Assembly (NCBI GenBank): GCA_947454955.1 | Contig: CANGLW010000011.1 | Coordinates: 18,789 to 82,788, forward strand | From: Comamonadaceae bacterium | Lineage (GTDB): Bacteria > Pseudomonadota > Gammaproteobacteria > Burkholderiales > Burkholderiaceae_C | DNA: 64,000 bases | Reading direction: 5' to 3' | Shown: piece after piece, positions 16,593 through 23,809 of the stretch | Layout of the letters: each line of letters begins with the position of its first letter | Position numbering within the stretch: the stretch's first letter is position 1 | Position numbers and translations under genes: made by a program | Notes under the pieces: model-generated | The model's input: the letters and a program-made list of their open reading frames with translations, nothing else | Database searches by the model: none | What the model was told of the DNA's origin: nothing

Positions 16593-17540
16593 ATGCGCCG
16601 CACGCCCCACGACACGTCAGCGCTGCAAGAAGGTTTGGTGGTGGCCAGCCACGGCCGTCACGTGTTAGTGGAAACGCCCGAGGGCGCGCAGGTGATCTGC
16701 CATGCGCGCGGTAAAAAAAGCCAAACCGTGGTGGGAGACCGGGTGCAATGGTTGCCCAGCCAAGATGAGGGGACCATCGAGCAGGTCTTGACGCGGCGCA
16801 ACCTTTTGTACCGGCAAGACGAGATACGCACCAAATCATTTGCAGCCAACCTCGATCAAGTGCTGATCTTGATTGCCGCAGAGCCTGAGTTTTCTGAAAG
16901 CCAACTCACCCGGGCCCTGGTGGCCGCAGAGGCTGCAGGCATTGCGCCGGTGATTGCACTGAACAAACGCGATTTGCGTGAACCGTTTGAGCGCGCCTGG
17001 ACCAAGCTCGCGCCTTACCGTGAGATGGGCTACACCGTGCTGCCTTTGGCGCTCAAGCCACGCGACAGCTCGCTGGCCAGCGACGCGCAGACCGATGAAC
17101 TTCTGGGTTTGCTGCATGGCAAAACCACCTTGATTTTGGGTCCCTCGGGCTCGGGCAAAAGCACGCTGATCAACCGCTACATCCCACAGGCCCAAGCCCT
17201 GACCGCTGAAATTTCTACAGCGCTGAATTCAGGCAAACACACCACGACCAGCACACGTTGGTATTGGTTGGACGACGCTAAACAAACCGCGTTGATTGAC
17301 TCACCAGGGTTTCAAGAGTTCGGGCTGCACCACATCGATCCGATGCACCTGGCCACCTTGATGCCGGATTTGAAAGCGCTGATTCCCGGTTGCCGTTTTT
17401 ACAACTGCACCCATTTGCATGAACCCGGTTGCGGCGTGATGACCGAGGTTCAAAGTGCTGAAAGACCAGGAAAAATAAGCAGCAACCGCTACAAGATTTA
17501 TAGCGACTTGTTTGCCGAGCTTTCGCAAACCCGCTACTGA
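16593..17540 (+). CDS. rsgA: Ribosome small subunit-dependent GTPase A
   Basis: A 315-residue circularly permuted GTPase that checks late 30S subunit assembly. An N-terminal OB domain is followed by G4 NKRD (124-127), then G1 GPSGSGKST (183-191) and G3 DSPG (236-239), the order diagnostic of the permutation. The zinc site is C267, C272, H274, C280. The ATG at 16593, 2 bp after the preceding stop, is preferred; an in-frame ATG at 16566 would overlap the dehydratase gene and add nine unrelated residues. It converges with the CobD-family gene, 2 bp apart, with no terminator visible. Confidence 0.95.
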   Translation: MRRTPHDTSALQEGLVVASHGRHVLVETPEGAQVICHARGKKSQTVVGDRVQWLPSQDEGTIEQVLTRRNLLYRQDEIRTKSFAANLDQVLILIAAEPEFSESQLTRALVAAEAAGIAPVIALNKRDLREPFERAWTKLAPYREMGYTVLPLALKPRDSSLASDAQTDELLGLLHGKTTLILGPSGSGKSTLINRYIPQAQALTAEISTALNSGKHTTTSTRWYWLDDAKQTALIDSPGFQEFGLHHIDPMHLATLMPDLKALIPGCRFYNCTHLHEPGCGVMTEVQSAERPGKISSNRYKIYSDLFAELSQTRY

Positions 17541-17542
17541 CC

Positions 17543-18466
17543 TCAGCCCAGCAATCGCGCCAGGGTCAAGAGCGCCAGCAACACCATCCACAACACCACG
17601 GTGCGCCACACCAGGCCCACCACGCTTCGCAAATGCCCCAACTCTGGGTTGGGCATGGACGGGCCACTGGTGCTCACACGCCCCAAGCGCACATTCACCG
17701 CGCCTGAGGTGGCGGCGATGATCACGCCATCGTTGCTGCTGTCAGGGTCAGCGTCGTACTGGCGCCAGCTGTCGATGGCTTCTTCAAAACTGCCGACCAC
17801 GGCAAAACACATCGCGGTGATGCGCGCGGGCAACCAGTCCACATAAGTCCAACTTTGGCTCGCAGCGCGGCAGGCCGCATCGCTGACGGGCTGGCGCAGG
17901 CTTTGCGCCAAATGCGGCCAGTAGCGTTGTACGAATTCGCTCAGGCGGTAGAACACCGCACCCGCTGGCCCCAGACCAAAGGCCGCCAAAATGGAGAACC
18001 AACTCAGTACCCCAAACACATGGCGGTGCGCGGCCAACACGGAGGACTCCAACACTTGGCGGATGAGTTCGTCCTTGGGCAGGTCTTGCAACTCCAGGTG
18101 TTGCCAACGCGAAAGATGTTCGCGGGCCAGATCTTCATCGCCCGCTTGCAGGGCATCACGCACCTCGGTGAAGTGGTGGCTGAACTGCCGAAAGCCCAGG
18201 CAAGCGTAGAGCAAAAACACATTGAGCAGCATGGCCAGGGGCCAACCCACCAGCCAGATGGCAGCCCAATACAAGAGCAGCGACAGGGCCGAGGGCAGCA
18301 ATACCGCCATGGACCACACCAGCCAGCCATGCTGGCGTTGCCCGGTGTCGCACACACGCACCACCCAACGCAGCCAAGTGCGCACCGCGGCGTGCACCCA
18401 GTTGCCATGGGCCAGAGGACGGGCCTGCTCGATCAGCAAGGCCATGAGGATGGCGAAAAAGCTCAT
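17543..18466 (-). CDS. CobD/CbiB-AmpE family membrane protein
   Basis: A 307-residue membrane protein starting MSFFAILMALLIEQARPL, with hydrophobic segments near residues 50-90 and 145-165 and a C-terminal anchor (RTVVLWMVLLALLTLARLLG). The overall layout is that of the CobD/CbiB family as found in Burkholderiales. True CobD makes adenosylcobinamide phosphate; AmpE is a relative linked to beta-lactamase signalling. No cobalamin gene is nearby, so a cobalamin role is not supported by context. Function uncertain. Confidence 0.7.
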   Translation of the reverse strand: MSFFAILMALLIEQARPLAHGNWVHAAVRTWLRWVVRVCDTGQRQHGWLVWSMAVLLPSALSLLLYWAAIWLVGWPLAMLLNVFLLYACLGFRQFSHHFTEVRDALQAGDEDLAREHLSRWQHLELQDLPKDELIRQVLESSVLAAHRHVFGVLSWFSILAAFGLGPAGAVFYRLSEFVQRYWPHLAQSLRQPVSDAACRAASQSWTYVDWLPARITAMCFAVVGSFEEAIDSWRQYDADPDSSNDGVIIAATSGAVNVRLGRVSTSGPSMPNPELGHLRSVVGLVWRTVVLWMVLLALLTLARLLG

Positions 18467-18509
18467 GGCTTGAATGATAGCGAGTCGCCCCGGGCGCTAC
18501 GCAGCGTCG

Positions 18510-19211
18510 TCAAGCGATCAGGAAACGGTAAAGATTGCGCAGCATACCAGCCGTCGCGCCCCAAATAAAACGCTCCTGCGCGCCGTCTTGGTAGGGCATG
18601 GAAAACCAGTGGCGCAGCAAGCCTTCGGCTTCGAGCTGGTGGCGGCGGTGGTTGGCTGGGTCCATCAAAAAGGCCAGGGGCACCTCGAACACATCGGCCA
18701 CTTCTTGCGGGTTGGGTGTGAGTTCAAAGCCCGGGCGCACCAGCCCCACCACCGGGGTGACGATGAAAGCCGTGCCGGTGGTGTAGGTGGGCAAGCTGCC
18801 CGCCACTTGCACCCAATGCGGGTCGAGCCCCACCTCTTCTTGCGCTTCGCGCAGGGCCGCAGCTTCATGGCTGGCATCGGTGTCGTCCACCTTGCCACCG
18901 GGAAACGCCACCTGCCCCGAGTGGGTGGACATGTGGGCCGTACGCCGGGTCAGCAAAAGCGTGGGCTCAGGGTGCAGCACGATGGGGATGAGCACCGCAG
19001 CGTGCGCGGTTTTGCGCTCGGTGAAACGTGGCTCAGACCGCAGCTCAGGCTCCCACTGCGGGGGACGCGCAAAGCGGGCCAACAAGGCATCGGCTTGCAA
19101 GGCCGCGGCAGGCACTGGCGGCAAGCGTTGGTCCACCTCGACCACGGGCACCAGCCGGGGGTCAAAGTTGGGCAGCTTGGACAAAGGGGTGATGCGGTCG
19201 GCGTTGGTCAT
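18510..19211 (-). CDS. nudL: NUDIX hydrolase, CoA pyrophosphatase
   Basis: A 233-residue NUDIX protein of the CoA diphosphatase subgroup, which splits CoA and its derivatives into phosphopantetheine and 3',5'-ADP. The diagnostic block LLTRRTAHMSTHSGQVAFP runs directly into the NUDIX box, GGKVDDTDASHEAAALREA followed by QEEVGL. The start MTNADRITPL at 19211 fits the family length; an ORF extension to 19409 runs into rplS and is spurious. Oddly, the ATG follows the terminator hairpin of rplS by 3 bp, the upstream bases are TTTTTTCCT, and there is no Shine-Dalgarno sequence. Expression must come from read-through or a promoter inside rplS. Confidence 0.88.
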   Translation of the reverse strand: MTNADRITPLSKLPNFDPRLVPVVEVDQRLPPVPAAALQADALLARFARPPQWEPELRSEPRFTERKTAHAAVLIPIVLHPEPTLLLTRRTAHMSTHSGQVAFPGGKVDDTDASHEAAALREAQEEVGLDPHWVQVAGSLPTYTTGTAFIVTPVVGLVRPGFELTPNPQEVADVFEVPLAFLMDPANHRRHQLEAEGLLRHWFSMPYQDGAQERFIWGATAGMLRNLYRFLIA

Positions 19212-19214
19212 AGG

Positions 19215-19251
19215 AAAAAACCGCCTCAGGTTTGCACCAGGGCGGTTTTTT
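19215..19251 (-). terminator. Terminator of the rpsP-rimM-trmD-rplS operon
   Basis: A perfect 11-bp stem, AAAAAACCGCC at 19215-19225 and GGCGGTTTTTT at 19241-19251, with a 15-base loop. The A and T runs within the stem make it effective in either direction. It lies 36 bp after the rplS stop and ends 3 bp before the nudL ATG, so the hairpin covers the region where a nudL ribosome-binding site would be. Confidence 0.88.
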
Positions 19252-19287
19252 GAAGCGGTTGGGTCAGGGCTGCAAGCAGCGGGCTGA

Positions 19288-19656
19288 TCAGGAAGCGCTC
19301 TTGGAGACGAGCTTTTCTTTGATACGTGCCGACTTGCCGCTGCGATCACGCAAGTAGTACAGCTTGGCGCGGCGCACATCGCCACGACGCTTGACTTCGA
19401 TGCTGGCAATCAGGGGGGAGTAGGTTTGGAACGTACGCTCCACGCCTTCGCCGCTGGAGATCTTGCGCACGATGAAGCCGCTGTTGAGGCCACGGTTACG
19501 CTTGGCGATCACCACGCCTTCGTAAGCCTGCACACGCTTGCGGGTGCCTTCAACCACGTTCACGTTCACGATGACGGTGTCACCGGGGGCAAACTCAGGG
19601 ATGGTTTTGCCAAGGCGAGCAATTTCTTCTTGCTCAAGGGTCTGGATCAGGTTCAT
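19288..19656 (-). CDS. rplS: 50S ribosomal protein L19
   Basis: A 122-residue ribosomal protein, starting [20 protein letters not shown]. It contains [20 protein letters not shown] and [21 protein letters not shown], the core of L19, which sits at the subunit interface. It is the last gene of the classic rpsP-rimM-trmD-rplS set and is followed by a strong terminator. A 100-bp gap separates it from trmD, larger than the others in the operon. Confidence 0.97.
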   Translation of the reverse strand: MNLIQTLEQEEIARLGKTIPEFAPGDTVIVNVNVVEGTRKRVQAYEGVVIAKRNRGLNSGFIVRKISSGEGVERTFQTYSPLIASIEVKRRGDVRRAKLYYLRDRSGKSARIKEKLVSKSAS

Positions 19657-19756
19657 GATGTCCTCAAACGATCTTGTGCGCGCTGATGTCGGGATGACTG
19701 GCTAAGCCTAGCCGCACAGAGGATCAAAGCCGACTATTGTAGCACGGCCAAACCCC

Positions 19757-20512
19757 TTAAGGGGATGGGCTTGCCAGGCAGCGCTCATCGGCCGGGCTCA
19801 AGCGCCCCGCCTCTCGGGCCTGGGCGATCAAATCCGGGCGGAGCCGGGCTGTGAGTTGCAGGCGCTGCGCTCTGCGCCAAGCCTCGATGCGCTCGTGGTG
19901 GCCCGAGAGCAGCACCTCAGGCACTGCCTGGCCTTCCCAGACCTCCGGGCGGGTGTAATGCGGGCAGTCCAAGAGACCATCCAGGGCCGGGTTGAAACTG
20001 TCTTGGTGGTGGCTGTCTTCGTCGTTGAGCACGCCAGGTTGCAAGCGCGCCACCGCGTCGAGCAAGGCCATGGCCGCCACCTCGCCGCCAGACAACACAA
20101 AGTCGCCCAGGCTGAGCTGCACATCCACATGGGCGTCGATGAAGCGCTGGTCCAGCCCCTCGTAGCGGCCACAAATCAACACCGCGCCTTCGCTCTTAGC
20201 CCAGGTTTGCACACCTTCATGCTTGAGGGTCTGCCCCAGGGGCGAGAACAACACCACCGGGCACGGTTGCGCTTGAGCACGTTGTGTACGGATGTGGGCC
20301 AGGCAGTCGGTCAGCGGCTGGGCCAACATGACCATGCCCGGGCCACCGCCAAAGGGACGGTCGTCCACCCGGCGGTAGTTGCCCGGCGCGAAGTCGCGTG
20401 GGTTGTGCAGATGCACCTCCACCAAGCCGCCTTCAAAAGCCTTGCGGTTGATGCCCGTGCTCAGAAACGGCGCGAACAACTCCGGGAACAAGGTGATGAC
20501 ATCAAAACGCAT
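19757..20512 (-). CDS. trmD: tRNA (guanine37-N1)-methyltransferase
   Basis: A 251-residue SPOUT methyltransferase that makes m1G37 in tRNAs to prevent frameshifting. It starts MRFDVITLFPELFAPFL and has FGGGPGMVMLAQPL, ICGRYEGLDQRF and LSLGDFVLSGGE, the trefoil-knot SAM site. It lies 12 bp after rimM. Its stop codon is inside the palindrome CCCCTTAAGGGG (19753-19764). Confidence 0.97.
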   Translation of the reverse strand: MRFDVITLFPELFAPFLSTGINRKAFEGGLVEVHLHNPRDFAPGNYRRVDDRPFGGGPGMVMLAQPLTDCLAHIRTQRAQAQPCPVVLFSPLGQTLKHEGVQTWAKSEGAVLICGRYEGLDQRFIDAHVDVQLSLGDFVLSGGEVAAMALLDAVARLQPGVLNDEDSHHQDSFNPALDGLLDCPHYTRPEVWEGQAVPEVLLSGHHERIEAWRRAQRLQLTARLRPDLIAQAREAGRLSPADERCLASPSP

Positions 20513-20524
20513 GGCGTCATCAGC

Positions 20525-21088
20525 TCAGTAATCGGCTTGCCAATCCACGGTGATGCGCTTGGCGTTCAAGTCCACCGCGTCGATGTAGACCGCCACGAAA
20601 GGGATCATGCACTCCACCGTTTTTTCATCAACCTGGGTGTGAACCACCAACACGGTTTGCGGGCCGGTGCTCAGCAGGTCGGTGACCTCGCCCAGCACTG
20701 CGCCTTCACGGTTCACCACCGTCAGGCCCAGCAGGTCGACCCAATAATACTCGTCGTCAGCCGGCGTGGGGAATGAGGAACGCGCTATGAAAATGCGAGC
20801 GCCCTTGAGGGCCTCAGCGGCATTGCGATCAGGAATGTCATGGCCACAAGCCACCACCGCGTCGGAATGCTCTTTGGATTCTTTGATGCGCAGCAGACAT
20901 GTGCCTTCGAAGGTTTTGGCACCGCGCTCAGAGGGCTGGATGTACCAGCGCTTGGAAGAAAAAAGCGCCTCAGGATCGGCGCTGTAGGGCAGGACTTTGA
21001 ACCAACCCTTGATGCCCCAGGCATCAAGAACACGCCCAACTTCGATGGCATCCGCTGGCAATTCAGCGGGATCGAGGTTGAGCGTCAT
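20525..21088 (-). CDS. rimM: 16S rRNA processing/30S maturation factor
   Basis: A 187-residue RimM with an N-terminal domain containing EVGRVLDAWGIKGWFKVLP and a C-terminal PRC-barrel with EYYWVDLLGLTVVN. The DAWGIKGW segment is the family's G-x-x-G-x-K/R-G landmark. RimM helps assemble the 30S head with S19. It sits between rpsP (8-bp gap) and trmD in the conserved four-gene operon. Confidence 0.96.
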   Translation of the reverse strand: MTLNLDPAELPADAIEVGRVLDAWGIKGWFKVLPYSADPEALFSSKRWYIQPSERGAKTFEGTCLLRIKESKEHSDAVVACGHDIPDRNAAEALKGARIFIARSSFPTPADDEYYWVDLLGLTVVNREGAVLGEVTDLLSTGPQTVLVVHTQVDEKTVECMIPFVAVYIDAVDLNAKRITVDWQADY

Positions 21089-21096
21089 GTTCTGAA

Positions 21097-21348
21097 TTAA
21101 GCAGCCTTTTTAGCGGCTTGCTTGATCAAACGCTCCACAGTGGGAGACGCTTGGGCGCCCACGCCAGTCCAGTAGCTCAGACGGTCTTGAGCAATGCGGA
21201 TGCTCTCTTCGTTGGCAGTGGCGATGGGGTTGTAAAAACCGATGCGCTCGATGAAACGGCCGTCACGACGGTTACGCTTGTCAGCCACAACAATGTTGAA
21301 GAACGGACGGGCTTTAGCGCCGCCGCGGGAGAGTCGAATGACGACCAT
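21097..21348 (-). CDS. rpsP: 30S ribosomal protein S16
   Basis: An 83-residue ribosomal protein starting [25 protein letters not shown] (S16 signature RLxRxGxKxxPF-x-IVVAD), then [15 protein letters not shown]. It is the first gene of rpsP-rimM-trmD-rplS. A minus-strand TATAAT at 21459-21464 is a candidate promoter element about 110 bp upstream. Confidence 0.97.
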   Translation of the reverse strand: MVVIRLSRGGAKARPFFNIVVADKRNRRDGRFIERIGFYNPIATANEESIRIAQDRLSYWTGVGAQASPTVERLIKQAAKKAA

Positions 21349-21458
21349 GATGGATCCTTTGGGGTGGTGGAAATTTCATCCAACCATGAATACTTCACTT
21401 CAATGCTTGAGACACGCGACATGGCCACCCGGCCAGCGACACACTGAAATAGCCTTAA

Positions 21459-21464
21459 ATTATA
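21459..21464 (-). promoter_or_regulatory. Candidate -10 box for the rpsP operon
   Basis: A perfect minus-strand TATAAT in the 189-bp divergent gap between rpsP and the TM2 gene. No good -35 hexamer is seen at 17 bp, so this is a guess based on the -10 match and location. Confidence 0.35.
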
Positions 21465-21537
21465 GCTTCTTTGCGCCCAGGGGCTATGATTTCCTCCATC
21501 CCCCCTGTCCATGACCTGTGAGCCCGGCCTTTGCCCC

Positions 21538-21984
21538 ATGAAAAATAAAACCCTTGCCACCTGGCTGACCTTTGTTGGCGGGCCTTTGGGCCTGCACCGC
21601 TTTTACTTGTTTGGTCTGGGTGACGTCAAAGGTTGGCTGCTGCCCATTCCCACCGCGCTGGGTTTTTATGGCATTGAGCGTGCGCGCGACTATGGGCTCG
21701 ACGACACGCTGAGCTGGTTGCTCATTCCCCTCTTGGGCTTTACCGTGGCGGCTTGCGCCTTGAATGCGATTGTGTACGGCCTGATGAGTGCGGACAAATG
21801 GAATGCTGCCATGAACCCGCAAGCTGAACTCGACACACCGAGTGGCTCTACCAACTGGTTGACCATTGGCGCGGTGGCTTGTGCGCTGTTGATTGGCGCG
21901 ACCGCCCTGCTCTCTAGCATTGCCTTTAGCTTCCAGCGCTACTTTGAATACCAAGTGGAAGAAGGCCGCAAGATCAGCCAGTGA
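21538..21984 (+). CDS. TM2-domain-like membrane protein
   Basis: A 148-residue protein from the ATG at 21538 (an upstream in-frame ATG at 21511 adds nine unlikely residues). The segment KTLATWLTFVGGPLGLHRFYLFGLGD matches the TM2 domain pattern (glycine-rich turn, then HRFYL). Further hydrophobic segments lie at about residues 60-80 and 110-132, and a polar tail ends VEEGRKISQ. The function of such bacterial TM2 proteins is unknown. It converges with the Pit transporter gene. Confidence 0.75.
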   Translation: MKNKTLATWLTFVGGPLGLHRFYLFGLGDVKGWLLPIPTALGFYGIERARDYGLDDTLSWLLIPLLGFTVAACALNAIVYGLMSADKWNAAMNPQAELDTPSGSTNWLTIGAVACALLIGATALLSSIAFSFQRYFEYQVEEGRKISQ

Positions 21985-22000
21985 CCTTGCGAGCAGTGGG

Positions 22001-23005
22001 TCAGAAAAGTTTCAAGCTGACCCAGTAAGACACGATGGCCACGAACGCGCTGGCCGGGATGGTGAAAATCCAAGCCCACACGATGTTGCCCGCCACGCCC
22101 CAACGCACCGCGCTGGCGCGCTGAGCCGAGCCCACACCCACAATCGCGCCGGTGATGGTGTGGGTAGTAGACACCGGAATGCCCAAACCCGTGGCAATGA
22201 ACAGCGTCATGGCGCCACCGGTTTCAGCACAAAAGCCCCCCACAGGTTTGAGTTTGGTGATGCGTTGGCCCATGGTTTTCACAATGCGCCAGCCACCGAA
22301 CATGGTGCCCAAGCCAATGGCCAGGTAGCAGCTCACCACCGTCCACGAAGGCGGGGCTTTGGCATCAGCTGCCACATACCCGGTGGCGATCAACATCATC
22401 CAAATGATGCCGATGGTTTTTTGCGCATCGTTGCCGCCGTGGCCCAAGCTGTAGGCGCCTGCCGAGACCAATTGCAAACGGCGAAACCACCGATCGACCT
22501 TGGACGGCGTGCTGCGCCGACACACCCAAGACACCAGCAGCATCATGAGCGAGCCCAGCAAGAAACCCAGGGTGGGCGACACAAAAATGAACAACACCGT
22601 TTTCATGATGCCGGCTGAGAGCAGCGCCTCGGTGCCGGACTTGCCGATCACCGCGCCCACAATGCCGCCAATCAAGGCGTGCGATGAGCTGCTGGGGATG
22701 CCGTAGTACCAAGTGATCAAGTTCCACGTAATAGCGCCCACCAAGGCACCAAACACCACATGGGTGTCCACCACCCCGGGCTGCACAATGCCTTTGCCAA
22801 CCGTTGCCGCCACGCTGAGGTGGAAGATGAAGATCGCGATGAAGTTGAAGAAGGCGGCAAACAAGACCGCTTGCCCCGGACGCAAAACGCCGGTGGACAC
22901 CACGGTGGCGATCGAGTTGGCCGCGTCATGAAAGCCGTTCATGAAGTCGAAGGCCAGTGCCAAAAGCACGAGCAAAATCACCACCCACAGGGCGCTTTGT
23001 TCCAT
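22001..23005 (-). CDS. pit: Low-affinity inorganic phosphate transporter (PiT family)
   Basis: A 334-residue integral membrane transporter of the PiT family. The two duplicated signature motifs are visible: FMNGFHDAANSIATVVSTG near residue 25 and SLGHGGNDAQKTIGI near residue 200. The length, shorter than E. coli PitA (about 500), is the common short form. The DUF47 gene is 10 bp upstream on the same strand, the usual pairing for this form. It moves phosphate, probably as a metal-phosphate complex with protons. Confidence 0.94.
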   Translation of the reverse strand: MEQSALWVVILLVLLALAFDFMNGFHDAANSIATVVSTGVLRPGQAVLFAAFFNFIAIFIFHLSVAATVGKGIVQPGVVDTHVVFGALVGAITWNLITWYYGIPSSSSHALIGGIVGAVIGKSGTEALLSAGIMKTVLFIFVSPTLGFLLGSLMMLLVSWVCRRSTPSKVDRWFRRLQLVSAGAYSLGHGGNDAQKTIGIIWMMLIATGYVAADAKAPPSWTVVSCYLAIGLGTMFGGWRIVKTMGQRITKLKPVGGFCAETGGAMTLFIATGLGIPVSTTHTITGAIVGVGSAQRASAVRWGVAGNIVWAWIFTIPASAFVAIVSYWVSLKLF

Positions 23006-23015
23006 GGCTCAGACC

Positions 23016-23663
23016 TCAGGAGTTCTCGAGGACCACACCCTCGATGAGGTTGGCCACGTCTTCGCACTTGTCGGTCACGGTTTCCAACAACTCGTAAATC
23101 GCCTTGAGCTTGATGACCTCGCGCACATCAGGCTCTTCACGGAACAGCTTGCTCATGGCCTTGCGCATCACGCGGTCGGCGTCGCTCTCGAGCTTGTCAA
23201 TTTCTTCGCAAGTCTTCAACGCTGCTTCAGCGGTTTTCGGATCGGCGATGTTGTTGAGCAGGTAAATCGCATCGCGCACACGCTCGCAGCATTTCACACC
23301 CAGATCGGTCAAGCGCACGATCTCATCGGTCATGGAACGCACGTCATAAAGCGCCATGGTTTCAGCCGAGTCTTGAATCAAGTCAGCCACATCGTCCATG
23401 GTGTTGATGAGGGAGTGAATTTGTTCGCGATCAATCGGGGTGATGAAGGTTTTGTGCAGCACCTGGTTGACTTCGCGCGTCACGCGGTCGGCGGCTTGCT
23501 CGGCCTGATCGACTTTGCGGTTGTACTGCTCGCGCAGGTTGATGTCGTTGTAATTGGCGACCAACTGCGAAAACGCACGTGCGGCCTCCACAATGCGGTC
23601 GGCATGCTGGTTGAACATCATGAAGAAGTTGCCATCGCGCGGCATCAATTTACCAAACAGCAT
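23016..23663 (-). CDS. DUF47/PhoU-like protein linked to Pit
   Basis: A 215-residue all-helical protein of the DUF47 (TIGR00153) family, distantly related to PhoU. It starts MLFGKLMPRDGNFFMMFNQHADRIVEAAR and has repeated acidic/helical segments such as DDVADLIQDSAETMALYD and EEIDKLESDADRVMRK, whose acidic residues in PhoU-like folds bind metal clusters. It is the first gene of a two-gene unit with the Pit transporter and probably controls its activity. Confidence 0.92.
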   Translation of the reverse strand: MLFGKLMPRDGNFFMMFNQHADRIVEAARAFSQLVANYNDINLREQYNRKVDQAEQAADRVTREVNQVLHKTFITPIDREQIHSLINTMDDVADLIQDSAETMALYDVRSMTDEIVRLTDLGVKCCERVRDAIYLLNNIADPKTAEAALKTCEEIDKLESDADRVMRKAMSKLFREEPDVREVIKLKAIYELLETVTDKCEDVANLIEGVVLENS

Positions 23664-23736
23664 CGCATTGCCCTTGTGTTGTCATCAAAGTGTCATAGTT
23701 TACCGGCACCAGATTTCGCATCTTGAGTTAGCACAG

Positions 23737-23770
23737 GCGAAAAAAAGCCCCGCACCACTTGGCGGGGCTT
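23737..23770 (-). terminator. Terminator of acnB
   Basis: A perfect 9-bp stem, AAGCCCCGC at 23745-23753 and GCGGGGCTT at 23762-23770, with an 8-base loop. On the minus strand it runs into a stretch of Ts. It lies 40 bp beyond the acnB stop and ends the mdh-to-acnB minus-strand block before the DUF47 gene. Confidence 0.9.
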
Positions 23771-23809
23771 GAAGGTCCCGGTGGTGACACCGGGCCGTTC
23801 ACATGCAGG

